Source of the DNA: Deltaproteobacteria bacterium
GTDB lineage: Bacteria > Desulfobacterota > Dissulfuribacteria > Dissulfuribacterales > QOAL01
Length of the DNA: 32,120 nt
Assembly: GCA_015494395.1 (NCBI GenBank)
Contig: WGBG01000086.1
Span: 1 to 32,120, forward strand
Direction of reading: 5' to 3'
The position numbers were made by a program, and so were the translations under genes. Below, piece after piece: positions 22,867 through 31,225 of the stretch. The stretch's first letter is position 1. Each line of letters begins with the position of its first letter. The notes below the pieces were generated by a model that saw nothing but the letters and a program-made list of their open reading frames with translations, searched no databases and was not told the origin of the DNA.

Positions 22867-23676
22867 TTACTTAGCTTTTTTCAATCTATATATCAATCCG
22901 GCAACAAGGCCTCCTGACAGCAGAAACACAGAGCCTGGTACCGGTACAGGATTTGCAGGGCTGGTTTCAAATTTCACTATATTGTATTCCGCCCCTCCAA
23001 GGCTGCCATCGAAAAAGGCACCCCATGCTACCCTATTTGCATGTACATTGTTAGTAGAACCTGTGTATCCGCTTAATACCTCAACTCCGTCAACCAGCAG
23101 ACTTGCAGCATCGTTTTGGAATATCAAGGTATATTCATGAAAACCACCCGTTGGAACAATGTAATTCGTTCCAGTAGAGTGATCCCCTGCCCAGCCATCC
23201 TGGAGTATTACTACCGGATTATTATCATTGTCTAGGCCGAAATCCATGCGGTAGGCAGTTGTATCTGTGGCAAATTCCACCATGACAGCCATATTTGGGG
23301 TTTTATAATTCTCCAGAAGCTCACCTGACAGGGGTGGTGCTCCACTTCCATCTAACAGGTTTATCCTGGCACTCAACGCCCAGCCAGTAGCAGCTTCTGC
23401 TTTTTCAGTGTCGGTGAGATAGTAGAGATAACGTTTTGAAGAACCGAAATTTGTGCTTTTGTCATCAATAAACCATACACTGGTGGTTGGATCTCCCGTG
23501 TCTCTTGCCCCTTCCGATAGGCCGGCATTTCCAAATCCGTTTCCTGCCCAGCCTTCAGTGATTGGATCATTTGCACCTTGATGAAGTGCAACCACTGATG
23601 CCATGGCCGCTGACGACATGCATGCGAAGACAAGTAAGGTACCTAAGATTAAAGCTTTTTTGATGATTGAATTCAT
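22867..23676 (-). CDS. PEP-CTERM sorted surface/extracellular protein
   Basis: The 269-residue protein has a signal peptide (MNSIIKKALILGTLLVFACM, cleavage near AMAS) and a beta-rich LamG/concanavalin-like mature region with many Gly, Asp and Asn residues. The C-terminal PEP-CTERM sorting signal consists of VPVPGSVFLLSGG, a hydrophobic stretch and a basic RLKKAK end. Such proteins are processed by exosortase and usually go to the extracellular matrix; no exosortase gene is in this window. The correct start is the ATG at 23676 with GGGAGGAG upstream. A longer in-frame extension to 23898 is not credible because it would read through the promoter. Transcription is probably sigma-54 dependent. 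Confidence 0.93.
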   Translation of the reverse strand: MNSIIKKALILGTLLVFACMSSAAMASVVALHQGANDPITEGWAGNGFGNAGLSEGARDTGDPTTSVWFIDDKSTNFGSSKRYLYYLTDTEKAEAATGWALSARINLLDGSGAPPLSGELLENYKTPNMAVMVEFATDTTAYRMDFGLDNDNNPVVILQDGWAGDHSTGTNYIVPTGGFHEYTLIFQNDAASLLVDGVEVLSGYTGSTNNVHANRVAWGAFFDGSLGGAEYNIVKFETSPANPVPVPGSVFLLSGGLVAGLIYRLKKAK

Positions 23677-23727
23677 AGAACACTCCTCCCTTTTATGGTT
23701 AATAAAAAATAAAAATATATATGAAAA

Positions 23728-23743
23728 TGCAAAAAATATGCCG
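23728..23743 (-). promoter_or_regulatory. Sigma-54 (-24/-12) promoter of the PEP-CTERM gene
   Basis: Read on the minus strand the sequence is CGGCATA-TTTT-TTGCA, matching the consensus TGGCAYR-N4-TTGCA at all but the first position, with the strict GG-N10-GC spacing. Transcription would start about a dozen bases downstream, leaving a leader of roughly 40 bases that contains the ribosome binding site for the ATG at 23676. PEP-CTERM genes in several bacteria are controlled by the sigma-54 activator PrsR, which fits. Confidence 0.75.
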
Positions 23744-23757
23744 TTGTGTTTTTTAGA

Positions 23758-23782
23758 TTTTTGGCCTGGATTATGCCAAAAA
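23758..23782 (-). promoter_or_regulatory. Inverted repeat upstream of the sigma-54 promoter
   Basis: TTTTTGGC and GCCAAAAA are perfect eight-base arms with nine bases between them, about 15 bases upstream of the -24 element. It is a candidate binding site for an activator of the PrsR/NtrC type, though closer to the promoter than most enhancer sites. Confidence 0.45.
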
Positions 23783-24101
23783 ACTCCCTGAATGGTAAAA
23801 ACGGTTTGAAAATGAAAATAAATTCTGTTGATTTTCTTTCTTTTTACCCATCGGTCATTAGTAAAGACAGCAGAGCGTGTCAGTGCTTGAACCGACATGG
23901 CACTTTAAGATATTTTGATCGAAATGGGAAGTATGCTTTTTTTAAGAAAAAATGGGAAATGTCGAAAAGAAAAAAGCATGGTAAATCAATAAATTGTGTT
24001 ATTTTAATCTCTTGCATGACTGGACAGGCGAGAGTGTAATGATAAGATTAAGAAACAGCCTCCAAGGATTGTAAGGGTAACAGAATGGAAAAAGGGAGAT
24101 C

Positions 24102-25361
24102 ATGGGCGAACGGATAGGTTTCATATCAACCAGATTTGCTGGAACAGACGGTGTTTCTCTTGAGTCAGCCAAGTGGGCGGAAGTTCTGTGGCAGGACCAC
24201 CATATAAGCTACTGGTACGCAGGCCAGCTTGACAGGGATGCCGGTGTCTCAATGTGTATTCCAGAGGCCTATTTTAACCATCCGGAAAATCAGTATATTA
24301 ACGACATGGTATGGGGACGCACCACAAGGCATCCCCAGGTTACCAGGCGTATTCACAGTCTTACAGAATACCTTAAGGGTACAATTTACGATTTTGTAAA
24401 GCAGTTTGATATCACCCTATTAATCATTCAAAACGCTCTTACCATTCCCATGCATATTCCCTTGGGGCTTGCCATCACCGAGTTTCTGGCAGAGACTCCC
24501 ATGCCTGCCATAGCGCATCACCATGATTTTTACTGGGAGAGAAGCAGATTCCAGGTGAACAGTGTTCCTGATTTCCTGGATATGGCATTTCCTCCACGGG
24601 ACCTAAATCTGCAGCATGTGGTGATAAATCAGGCTGCAAGGGAGGAGCTCGCCCTGAGAAAGGGCCTGTCATCCCTGCTGATTCCCAACATACTCGATTT
24701 TGATAACCCGCCCGGCCCTCCGGATGAATTTTCAGCAGACATCAGGGATGCCATCGGGCTTGCGCCTGAAGACAAATTGATCCTGCAACCCACAAGGGTT
24801 GTGCCAAGAAAGGGCATTGAACATAGTCTTACTCTCATAAAGAGGCTTGATGATCCCAGGTGCAAGCTTGTTATCTCTCATGGTTCCGGGGACGAGGGTG
24901 ACGATTATCCCAAACAGATAAAAGAGCTGGCCCGTTATGAAGGGGTGGATGTACGATTTTTTGGGAACAACATTGGTGACAGGAGACGTATAGACAGCAA
25001 GGGAAGAAAAATCTACATACTTCAGGATCTGTATCTGCATGCAGACCTCGTGCTCTATCCCAGTATATATGAGGGTTTTGGAAATGCGTTCCTGGAGGCA
25101 ATTTATTACAGGGTACCCATTATTGTTAACAGGTATCCTGTGTGGGTCAGGGATATAGAGCCGCGTGGGTTCAAGGTCCCCATGATGAACGGATTTGTTA
25201 ATCAGCAGATTGTTGAAGAGGCTAGACGCCTTCTTGAGGACCAGGAGTACAGGCATCAGATGATAGAACACAACTATGAACTTGCCCGGCGTTATTACGG
25301 GTATCCTGTGCTGAGATATGGGCTTCAGACCCTGATTAACAATATCAAGAACAGGATGTAG
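24102..25361 (+). CDS. GT4 family glycosyltransferase (mannosylglucosylglycerate synthase-like)
   Basis: The 419-residue protein is a GT-B fold retaining glycosyltransferase. The N-terminal acceptor domain starts with RIGFISTRFAGTDGVSLESAKWAEVL and has the AHHHDFYWERSRF motif. The C-terminal domain has LQPTRVVPRKGIEHSL and the EX7E motif in YEGFGNAFLEAIYY. Close relatives act on glycerate-type solutes, notably mannosylglucosylglycerate synthesis in Petrotoga; the context here (glucosyl-3-phosphoglycerate synthase and a GH13_18 phosphorylase) supports that reading. It is the first gene of the cluster, 56 bases ahead of the phosphorylase. Donor and acceptor are inferred, not visible. Confidence 0.83.
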   Translation: MGERIGFISTRFAGTDGVSLESAKWAEVLWQDHHISYWYAGQLDRDAGVSMCIPEAYFNHPENQYINDMVWGRTTRHPQVTRRIHSLTEYLKGTIYDFVKQFDITLLIIQNALTIPMHIPLGLAITEFLAETPMPAIAHHHDFYWERSRFQVNSVPDFLDMAFPPRDLNLQHVVINQAAREELALRKGLSSLLIPNILDFDNPPGPPDEFSADIRDAIGLAPEDKLILQPTRVVPRKGIEHSLTLIKRLDDPRCKLVISHGSGDEGDDYPKQIKELARYEGVDVRFFGNNIGDRRRIDSKGRKIYILQDLYLHADLVLYPSIYEGFGNAFLEAIYYRVPIIVNRYPVWVRDIEPRGFKVPMMNGFVNQQIVEEARRLLEDQEYRHQMIEHNYELARRYYGYPVLRYGLQTLINNIKNRM

Positions 25362-25417
25362 GGAGCAAACACCAGCTTGTGCCTTGCATCACCGGGCATG
25401 TATGAACGGAGGAAGCC

Positions 25418-27154
25418 ATGTGGAGTCTTCACAAGGATTTGCAGCAAAAGATAAGAGCCAGTTTTGAAAGGCTTTACGGGGCGGAAAAGGTGCCAAGGCT
25501 CCTTGAGCGCATGTCTCTTCTTGTCAGCCGCTACAGTTTTCTGTTTGAGCCCTGCGGCGCTGATGAGCCATTCTGGGATGAGAAGAGCAGCCTCCTTATC
25601 ACCTATGGTGACATGGTAACTGATGAAGGCCAGGCCCCGCTTGTAACACTTGAGAGTTTTTTGAAGGAGCATCTTTCAGGGGTCATCTCAGGTGTGCACA
25701 TACTGCCGTTTTTCCCATACAGTTCAGATGATGGATTCTCTGTAATTGACTACAGGCAGGTCAATCCCGAGCTTGGAACATGGGAGGATATTGAAAGGAT
25801 TGCCAGGGAATTTACCCTTATGGTTGATCTGGTGCTGAATCATGTCTCGGCAAGCAGTGAATGGTTTGAGCATTATCTAAGCGGCATAGCACCTGAGCGA
25901 GAGTATTTTATCGAGCTTGACCCGGAGACAGATCTGAGCAGCGTGGTAAGACCAAGGACAACGCCCCTGCTTACACCTGCCTACACGGTTTATGGGGAGC
26001 GCTGGGTCTGGACAACATTCAGCAGTGATCAGGTTGATCTTAACTATGCCAATCCTGACCTGCTTTTTGAGATGCTTGATATCCTCCTTGGATATATTGC
26101 CAAAGGCGCCAGGATAATCCGGCTTGATGCCATTGCCTACCTGTGGAAAAAGATTGGTACATCATGTGTAAACCTGCCTGAAACCCATGAGGTGGTAAGG
26201 CTCATGAGGGCGGTTACAGACCGGGTTGCTCCCTGTGTCAGGCTCCTTACAGAGACCAATCTGCCACACCAGGAGAATATAAGCTATTTTGGCAACGGCG
26301 ATGAGGCACACATGGTGTACCAGTTTTCACTACCGCCACTTCTGCTCTACACAATGCAGACCGGATCTGCCGCCCACCTGTCTTCCTGGGCAGCCTCTCT
26401 TGATGAGCCACCTCCTGGATGCGGTTTTCTGAACTTCACTGCCTCCCACGACGGAATAGGGGTGAGGCCCCTTGAGGGAATACTGACTCCTGAAGAGATA
26501 GACCAGGTGGTTGAAAATGTAAAGAAGTGCGGCGGGCTTGTTTCAAGCCGTACTGTGGAGGACGGCTCGGAAAAACCCTATGAGCTTAATATCACGTGGT
26601 TTGATGCCATGAGGGTCCCTGATGATCCTGATGATCTCACCTCCCAGCTAAGGCGTTTTATCTGTTCCCAGGCAATAATGCTGGAACTTAAGGGTATTCC
26701 TGCAGTATATTTCCATAACCTTACAGCAACCGGCAATTATTATGAGGGTGTGGAACAGACAGGAATGAACCGCACCATAAACCGCAGGAAATGGCGCAGG
26801 AAGGAACTTGAGGCACGCCTTTCAGACAGGGAGTCAGCAGCATTTCACGTATTTAATACGTTCAAAAAGCTTTTGAAAATACGTGCCGGGCAATCTGCGT
26901 TTCATCCTGATGCTGCACAGGAGGTGATTGCCCTTCCAGATACAATGTTTGGAATCAGGCGTATTGCCCAGGGCGGCCAGAGGATAGTGGCAGTAAGTAA
27001 TGTTACAGGAAATCCCCAGAGTGTCCCTCTTCATGACCTTGACACGGAGCTGGCAGCCTTTGAGAAAGTTCGTGACCTGATTTCAGATCAACCTGTAAGC
27101 GGGGATGTGGTGCTTGAACCCTGGCAGACCTGCTGGCTTACTGCTGCTGACTGA
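25418..27154 (+). CDS. GH13_18 phosphorylase (glucosylglycerate or sucrose phosphorylase)
   Basis: The 578-residue protein is a GH13 subfamily 18 phosphorylase with a TIM-barrel catalytic domain. Landmarks are HILPFFPYSSDDGFSVIDY, DLVLNHVSASSEWF, the nucleophile Asp237 in IIRLDAIAYLWK, the acid/base Glu279 in LLTETN, and the transition-state stabiliser Asp345 in TASHDGIG. All three catalytic residues are present. Subfamily members include sucrose phosphorylase, sucrose-6-phosphate phosphorylase and glucosylglycerate phosphorylase (EC 2.4.1.352). The presence of GpgS in the same cluster favours glucosylglycerate as substrate, releasing glucose-1-phosphate and glycerate. GGAGGAAGCC precedes the ATG. 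It is a cytoplasmic enzyme without a signal peptide. Confidence 0.9.
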   Translation: MWSLHKDLQQKIRASFERLYGAEKVPRLLERMSLLVSRYSFLFEPCGADEPFWDEKSSLLITYGDMVTDEGQAPLVTLESFLKEHLSGVISGVHILPFFPYSSDDGFSVIDYRQVNPELGTWEDIERIAREFTLMVDLVLNHVSASSEWFEHYLSGIAPEREYFIELDPETDLSSVVRPRTTPLLTPAYTVYGERWVWTTFSSDQVDLNYANPDLLFEMLDILLGYIAKGARIIRLDAIAYLWKKIGTSCVNLPETHEVVRLMRAVTDRVAPCVRLLTETNLPHQENISYFGNGDEAHMVYQFSLPPLLLYTMQTGSAAHLSSWAASLDEPPPGCGFLNFTASHDGIGVRPLEGILTPEEIDQVVENVKKCGGLVSSRTVEDGSEKPYELNITWFDAMRVPDDPDDLTSQLRRFICSQAIMLELKGIPAVYFHNLTATGNYYEGVEQTGMNRTINRRKWRRKELEARLSDRESAAFHVFNTFKKLLKIRAGQSAFHPDAAQEVIALPDTMFGIRRIAQGGQRIVAVSNVTGNPQSVPLHDLDTELAAFEKVRDLISDQPVSGDVVLEPWQTCWLTAAD

Positions 27155-27228
27155 GCATGTTCACAATGGCCAAATGTGCAGCATGGGTGTATGGTTTGAA
27201 GGTCGTATGTTAATGATGGAGGTGAAGC

Positions 27229-27609
27229 ATGGGAAACATAACTGAGACCACCTTTGTACAGGTAACAGAGCACCGGCCATGGGGGAGTTTTACAGTTCTG
27301 GCTGATGAGCCTGATCACAAGGTCAAGCGCATAGTTGTTAATCCTGCAGCCAGGCTTTCACTTCAGCGCCATCAGAGGCGCCAGGAACACTGGCTGGTGG
27401 TAAGCGGCACTGCCCATGTTACCCTGAACAGTGATATTATAGAAATTGGGCCCGGTGAGGCAGTGGATATTCCCAGAAGGGCAGTGCACCGGGTAGAGAA
27501 CAGGGGAAACATTCCCCTGGTCTTTATCGAGATTCAGCTAGGTGATTATTTTGGTGAGGATGACATAGAACGTCTTGAGGATGATTACGGACGCACAGGA
27601 GAGGTGTAG
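27229..27609 (+). CDS. Stand-alone mannose-6-phosphate isomerase type II-like cupin
   Basis: The 126-residue protein is a single cupin corresponding to the C-terminal domain of bifunctional mannose-1-phosphate guanylyltransferase/mannose-6-phosphate isomerase. Signatures are RPWGSFTVL, the metal-binding LSLQRHQRRQEHWLVVSG and the closing GDYFGEDDIERLEDDYGR. No guanylyltransferase domain is attached or adjacent. It may supply mannose-6-phosphate for a mannosylated solute, in keeping with the mannosylglucosylglycerate-like glycosyltransferases in the cluster, or may act on a related sugar phosphate. TGGAGGTGAAGC precedes the ATG. The next gene begins two bases after its stop codon. Confidence 0.9.
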   Translation: MGNITETTFVQVTEHRPWGSFTVLADEPDHKVKRIVVNPAARLSLQRHQRRQEHWLVVSGTAHVTLNSDIIEIGPGEAVDIPRRAVHRVENRGNIPLVFIEIQLGDYFGEDDIERLEDDYGRTGEV

Positions 27610-27611
27610 GC

Positions 27612-28787
27612 TTGAGTGCTAACCTGGTAGAAACAGAGAACTTTGAACAGATTCGTGACAGGGTGCGCAAGCTTCCCTTTGAGCTTGAAAGGTACAGGGA
27701 GCTGCTTCTTGCCAACGTGATAATGCTTGGCGAGATACCTGCGCCTACATTTCATGAGCAGGAGCGGATTCATCTGCTTGAGCAGCGGTTTAATGAATGC
27801 GGGCTTCAGAACTGTTCAATAGATGAAAAGGGAAACGGGGCTGCAATTATTCCAGGGACACGGGGTGATACAACCATACTCCTTACGGCACATGCAGACA
27901 CTCCCTTTCCTGCAAGCCTTGACCACACGCTTACACTTGAGCCGGACCGGATTGTAGGCCCCGGTATTGCAGACAACAGCCTTGGTATTGCTGTTCTTGC
28001 AACCCTTCCAACCATGCTTGAGGGCCTGGGAATAAGGCTGAGCTCAGACATACTGCTGATGGGTGCTGTAAAGAGCCTTAATGAGGGTAATCAGGAGGGC
28101 TTGCGTTTCTTTCTTTCAAATGCCGAAAGGCCCATTACCGCTGCACTTGCCGTTGAGGGGGTTCAGCTTGGAAGGCTGAATTACAGGTCACGCGCCTCTC
28201 TGGGCGGAGAGATTGCCTGTGTTGCAGACAATGCCCATGAAGAGGTCAGTGCCCTTGACGTGCTTAATCAGATTATTTACAGGCTCAGGAAGATTCACCT
28301 TCCCCAGGAGTCTGAGACAAGGCTGATCCTGGGATATATTGAGGGCGGAGTCACCTACAAGACACCGGCAAGAAAGGCACGGCTCAAGTTTCAGTTAAGC
28401 AGTGACTCTGACCAGACCATTATTGACATAACAGAGAAGATTGACAGTGTTATTCACGAACTCTCAAAGGAGTACAGGGTAAGTATTGATTTCAATATCA
28501 TAGCCCGTACCCGCTACGGCGGCCTTGACCCCCAGCATTTTCTGGTGCTGCAGGCAAGGCGTGTGCTTACAACGCTGGGCATCCATCCAGGCAGTAATGC
28601 CTATTCATCTGTTATCTCCGGTTTTGTGGAAAATGAAATACCTGCAATGTGTGTGGGCATAACCACCGGGGAGAATCTCAACTATCCTGATGAACGGATA
28701 GATATTTCACCAATAATGAAGGGAGTAGCCCAGCTGATTGGTCTGCTTTTATCAATAGATGGAGGATGCTGTGCAGGACATCAGTAA
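27612..28787 (+). CDS. M20/M42-like metallohydrolase with altered metal-site residues
   Basis: The 391-residue protein resembles M20 family metallohydrolases. The first metal motif is present (TAHADTPFP) and so is the second (GPGIADNSLGIAVL). The segment where M20 enzymes carry the catalytic Glu-Glu pair reads SLNEGNQEGLRF, and ALAVEGVQLG supplies a possible third ligand. The terminal motif, usually containing His before PDE, reads LNYPDERIDIS, so that His looks to be Asn. A small dimerisation-like insertion domain (STIL-type region, about 200-310) is present. The TTG start has GAGG eight bases upstream and lies two bases after the cupin stop. Its role in a solute cluster is unclear: it may deacylate or hydrolyse a solute conjugate, or be non-catalytic. 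Confidence 0.8.
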   Translation: MSANLVETENFEQIRDRVRKLPFELERYRELLLANVIMLGEIPAPTFHEQERIHLLEQRFNECGLQNCSIDEKGNGAAIIPGTRGDTTILLTAHADTPFPASLDHTLTLEPDRIVGPGIADNSLGIAVLATLPTMLEGLGIRLSSDILLMGAVKSLNEGNQEGLRFFLSNAERPITAALAVEGVQLGRLNYRSRASLGGEIACVADNAHEEVSALDVLNQIIYRLRKIHLPQESETRLILGYIEGGVTYKTPARKARLKFQLSSDSDQTIIDITEKIDSVIHELSKEYRVSIDFNIIARTRYGGLDPQHFLVLQARRVLTTLGIHPGSNAYSSVISGFVENEIPAMCVGITTGENLNYPDERIDISPIMKGVAQLIGLLLSIDGGCCAGHQ

Positions 28788-29748
28788 TTGGCTGCAGTCA
28801 AATACGTTCCATCATAGTCAGTTCTGGGATCTGTTGAGGATGATCGAGGAGAAGGAGAAGAGGGGTCTTACCATCTCCCTGTGCATCCCTACCCTTAATG
28901 AAGAAAAGACCATTGGCAAGGAGGTGGTGCTGTTCAAGTCCGAGTTGGTGGACCGGTACCCGCTTCTTGATGAAATTGCAGTAATTGATTCAGGCTCCAC
29001 AGACAGGACCATTGAAGTTGCTGCCTCCTTTGGCGCTTCTGTTTATCTTTCAGCTGACATCCTGCCGCATATGGGTTTCAAGAGGGGAAAGGGGGAGAAC
29101 CTGTGGAAGGCTATCTATCAGCTTCAGGGCGATATCATTGTCTATGTTGATGCAGATATAAAAAATATCCATCCAAGGTTTGTTTACGGGCTTGTTGCAC
29201 CCCTTATCTACCGGCCTGAAATAAAATATGTAAAGGCATTTTATGACAGGCCCCTGGCCCTTTCAAAGGAGATAAGGCCCTCAGGTGGCGGCAGGGTTAC
29301 AGAGATCCTGGTGCGTCCACTTTTCTCACTGTTTTTCCCGGAGTTAACCGCAATAATTCAGCCCCTTTCAGGGGAGTATGCAGTAAGGCGTGAGATCCTT
29401 GAACGCATTCCGTTTCCTGTGGGCTATGGTGTTGAGACATCCCACCTTATTGATGTCTATGATGGGTGGGGGATTGAGGCATTTGCCCAGACTGATCTTG
29501 ACAAGCGGGTCCACAGGCATCAGGCCACAAGGGATCTTGGCAAGATGTCTTTTGGTATTCTCAGGACATTTCTGAAAAGGCTTAAGAGCAAGGGGATCAT
29601 AAAGGATCTTCCTGAACTTACGCCGTTTCTGCGTCAGTTCCAGGCACGGGAGGATCATTACGAGCAGATAATTCATGAGATAGTGGAGGAAGAGCGTCCT
29701 CCAATGATTGAGGTGCCTGAATACAGGGCAAAGCGCGGACTTGAGTAA
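28771..29748 (+). CDS. gpgS: Glucosyl-3-phosphoglycerate synthase (GT81)
   Basis: The protein (325 residues from the chosen GTG) is a GT-A glycosyltransferase of family GT81. It transfers glucose from an NDP-glucose donor to 3-phosphoglycerate, the first step of glucosylglycerate synthesis. Evidence: SLCIPTLNEEKTIGKEV, EIAVIDSGSTDRTIEVA, the metal-binding DVD/DAD region YVDADIKNIHPRFVYG, and GYGVETSHLIDVYD followed by LDKRVHRHQ. I prefer the GTG at 28771 because GGAGG is spaced five bases upstream; an ATG at 28759 would add four residues and lacks such a site. The start overlaps the preceding gene and the stop overlaps the next ATG by one base (TAATG), so the genes are translationally coupled. 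Confidence 0.9.
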   Translation: MQDISNWLQSNTFHHSQFWDLLRMIEEKEKRGLTISLCIPTLNEEKTIGKEVVLFKSELVDRYPLLDEIAVIDSGSTDRTIEVAASFGASVYLSADILPHMGFKRGKGENLWKAIYQLQGDIIVYVDADIKNIHPRFVYGLVAPLIYRPEIKYVKAFYDRPLALSKEIRPSGGGRVTEILVRPLFSLFFPELTAIIQPLSGEYAVRREILERIPFPVGYGVETSHLIDVYDGWGIEAFAQTDLDKRVHRHQATRDLGKMSFGILRTFLKRLKSKGIIKDLPELTPFLRQFQAREDHYEQIIHEIVEEERPPMIEVPEYRAKRGLE

Positions 29749-31217
29749 TGCGCATTGCAATATGTCATTATCATCTTCAGCGGGGAGGTGTTACAAGAAT
29801 AATCCTCCATACTGTCCGGGCTTTGGAGAGGCAGGGTGCCCGGGTGGTGGTGCTTGCCGGTGAGGCCCCTCCTGATTCATGGAGTATGCCGCACCGGGTT
29901 GTTCCTGAGCTCCACTATGACAATATGGGGGGCGGGTGCAGTGCAGATGCCCTGCATGGTCATCTTCTTGAAGCTGCAGAACTTGCCCTTGGCGCTCGCC
30001 CTGATGTATGGCATTTTCATAACCACAGCCTTGGAAAGAACCTTGCCCTTCCCCTGGTAACATCACGCCTTGCCCAGGAGGGTGCGCGGCTTCTGCTGCA
30101 CATCCACGATTTTCCGGAAGACGGACGCCCCAATAACTACAGCCGCCTGTTAAACCAGCTTGCCGCCGGCGATCACCGCAGGCTTTCCTGTATTCTCTAT
30201 CCTTCTGCCCCACATGTGCATTATGTGCTTCTAAACAGCAGGGACCTTGGTTTTATAAGAGATGCCGGTGCCTTGGAAAATTCTGTACATCTTCTACCCA
30301 ATCCCGTTGAGCTTGGAGGGAGGAAGGAGATACAGGATATGATATCAGAGGTAGAATTCCCAAAAGAGAGGCTGTATCTCTATCCTACAAGGGCAATAAG
30401 AAGGAAGAATGTCGGAGAATTTCTGCTTTGGGCTGTAATGGCACGTTCAGAAAGAGATACCTTTGCCCTTACCATGGCCCCCTCAAACCCTGCTGAGCGG
30501 CCCTTTTATGAGGGTTGGAAAAGGCTTTCGGCTGAACTCTGTCTGCCGGTGCAGTTTGAATACGCAGAGGCAACAGGTTACTCATTTGACATGATGCTGC
30601 AAAAGGCAAATGCGGTAATGACAACAAGTGTTGCCGAGGGTTTCGGCATGGCTTTTCTTGAGCCGTGGCTTATGGGAAGGGCTGTGTGCGGAAGGGATCT
30701 TCCTGAGATAACAGGAGAGTTTCGTGATTCCGGCATCAGGCTTCCATACATGTATTCAAGGCTTGATGTGCCAGTATCAATGCTGGGCAAGGATGAACTT
30801 GTTGAAAAATTGATAGTTGTGCAGGATGAGTATCATGATGCCTACGGGCTGAACCGCTTAGATCTTTCTGTCCCCTCACTTGCAGATACCTGGATAAGAG
30901 ATGAGATGATTGATTTTGCACGTCTTGATGAGCCGTTTCAGGCAAAGGTTATAAGAAGGTTGAGTGAGAAGCCTGAAATGTCTGAAGAAGTGGCATGTGA
31001 GAACAATCCTCTTAGAAAAGATTATGACCAGGAACTCATAATCTCAAACCGTAATGTGATTCGCAGTAACTACAGCCTTGAAAATTACAGTGAAAAAATA
31101 GTGGATGTTTATCTGAAAATTTCTGAATCTGAGCCGGATACTCTCTATAACCTTGACGGTATCAAGCTTATTGAGAGATTTCTTGCCCCTGAGCGCCTGA
31201 GCCTTTTAAGAATGTGA
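29748..31217 (+). CDS. Second GT4-family glycosyltransferase
   Basis: The 489-residue protein is a GT-B retaining glycosyltransferase with a Gly-rich N-terminal loop (CHYHLQRGGVTRIILHTVRA), the HIHDFPEDGRPNNY acceptor-side motif, LYPTRAIRRKNVGEFL and the EX7E motif EGFGMAFLEPWL. It carries an extra C-terminal segment of about 100 residues after the GT domain (DEMIDFARLDEPFQ to ERFLAPERLSLLRM) that is not part of the standard fold. It probably adds a further sugar to a glycerate-type solute, but donor and acceptor are not evident. The ATG overlaps the GpgS stop (TAATG). Confidence 0.82.
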   Translation: MRIAICHYHLQRGGVTRIILHTVRALERQGARVVVLAGEAPPDSWSMPHRVVPELHYDNMGGGCSADALHGHLLEAAELALGARPDVWHFHNHSLGKNLALPLVTSRLAQEGARLLLHIHDFPEDGRPNNYSRLLNQLAAGDHRRLSCILYPSAPHVHYVLLNSRDLGFIRDAGALENSVHLLPNPVELGGRKEIQDMISEVEFPKERLYLYPTRAIRRKNVGEFLLWAVMARSERDTFALTMAPSNPAERPFYEGWKRLSAELCLPVQFEYAEATGYSFDMMLQKANAVMTTSVAEGFGMAFLEPWLMGRAVCGRDLPEITGEFRDSGIRLPYMYSRLDVPVSMLGKDELVEKLIVVQDEYHDAYGLNRLDLSVPSLADTWIRDEMIDFARLDEPFQAKVIRRLSEKPEMSEEVACENNPLRKDYDQELIISNRNVIRSNYSLENYSEKIVDVYLKISESEPDTLYNLDGIKLIERFLAPERLSLLRM

Positions 31218-31225
31218 GATGAAAA

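Larger units (their letters stand above)
23677..24101. other. Divergent intergenic region between PEP-CTERM gene and GT4 cluster
   Basis: This A/T-rich region carries no gene. It contains the sigma-54 promoter described separately and the inverted repeat TTTTTGGC / GCCAAAAA at 23758-23782. A long-looped inverted repeat ATGCTTTTTT / AAAAAAGCAT lies at 23933-23979. No convincing promoter for the plus-strand cluster is seen, although AAAGGGAG is placed ahead of its first ATG. Confidence 0.6.

Noticed and set aside
23677..23898. N-terminal extension of the PEP-CTERM protein by 74 residues
   Set aside because: It would be read through the sigma-54 promoter and precedes an excellent ribosome binding site and signal peptide start at 23676.
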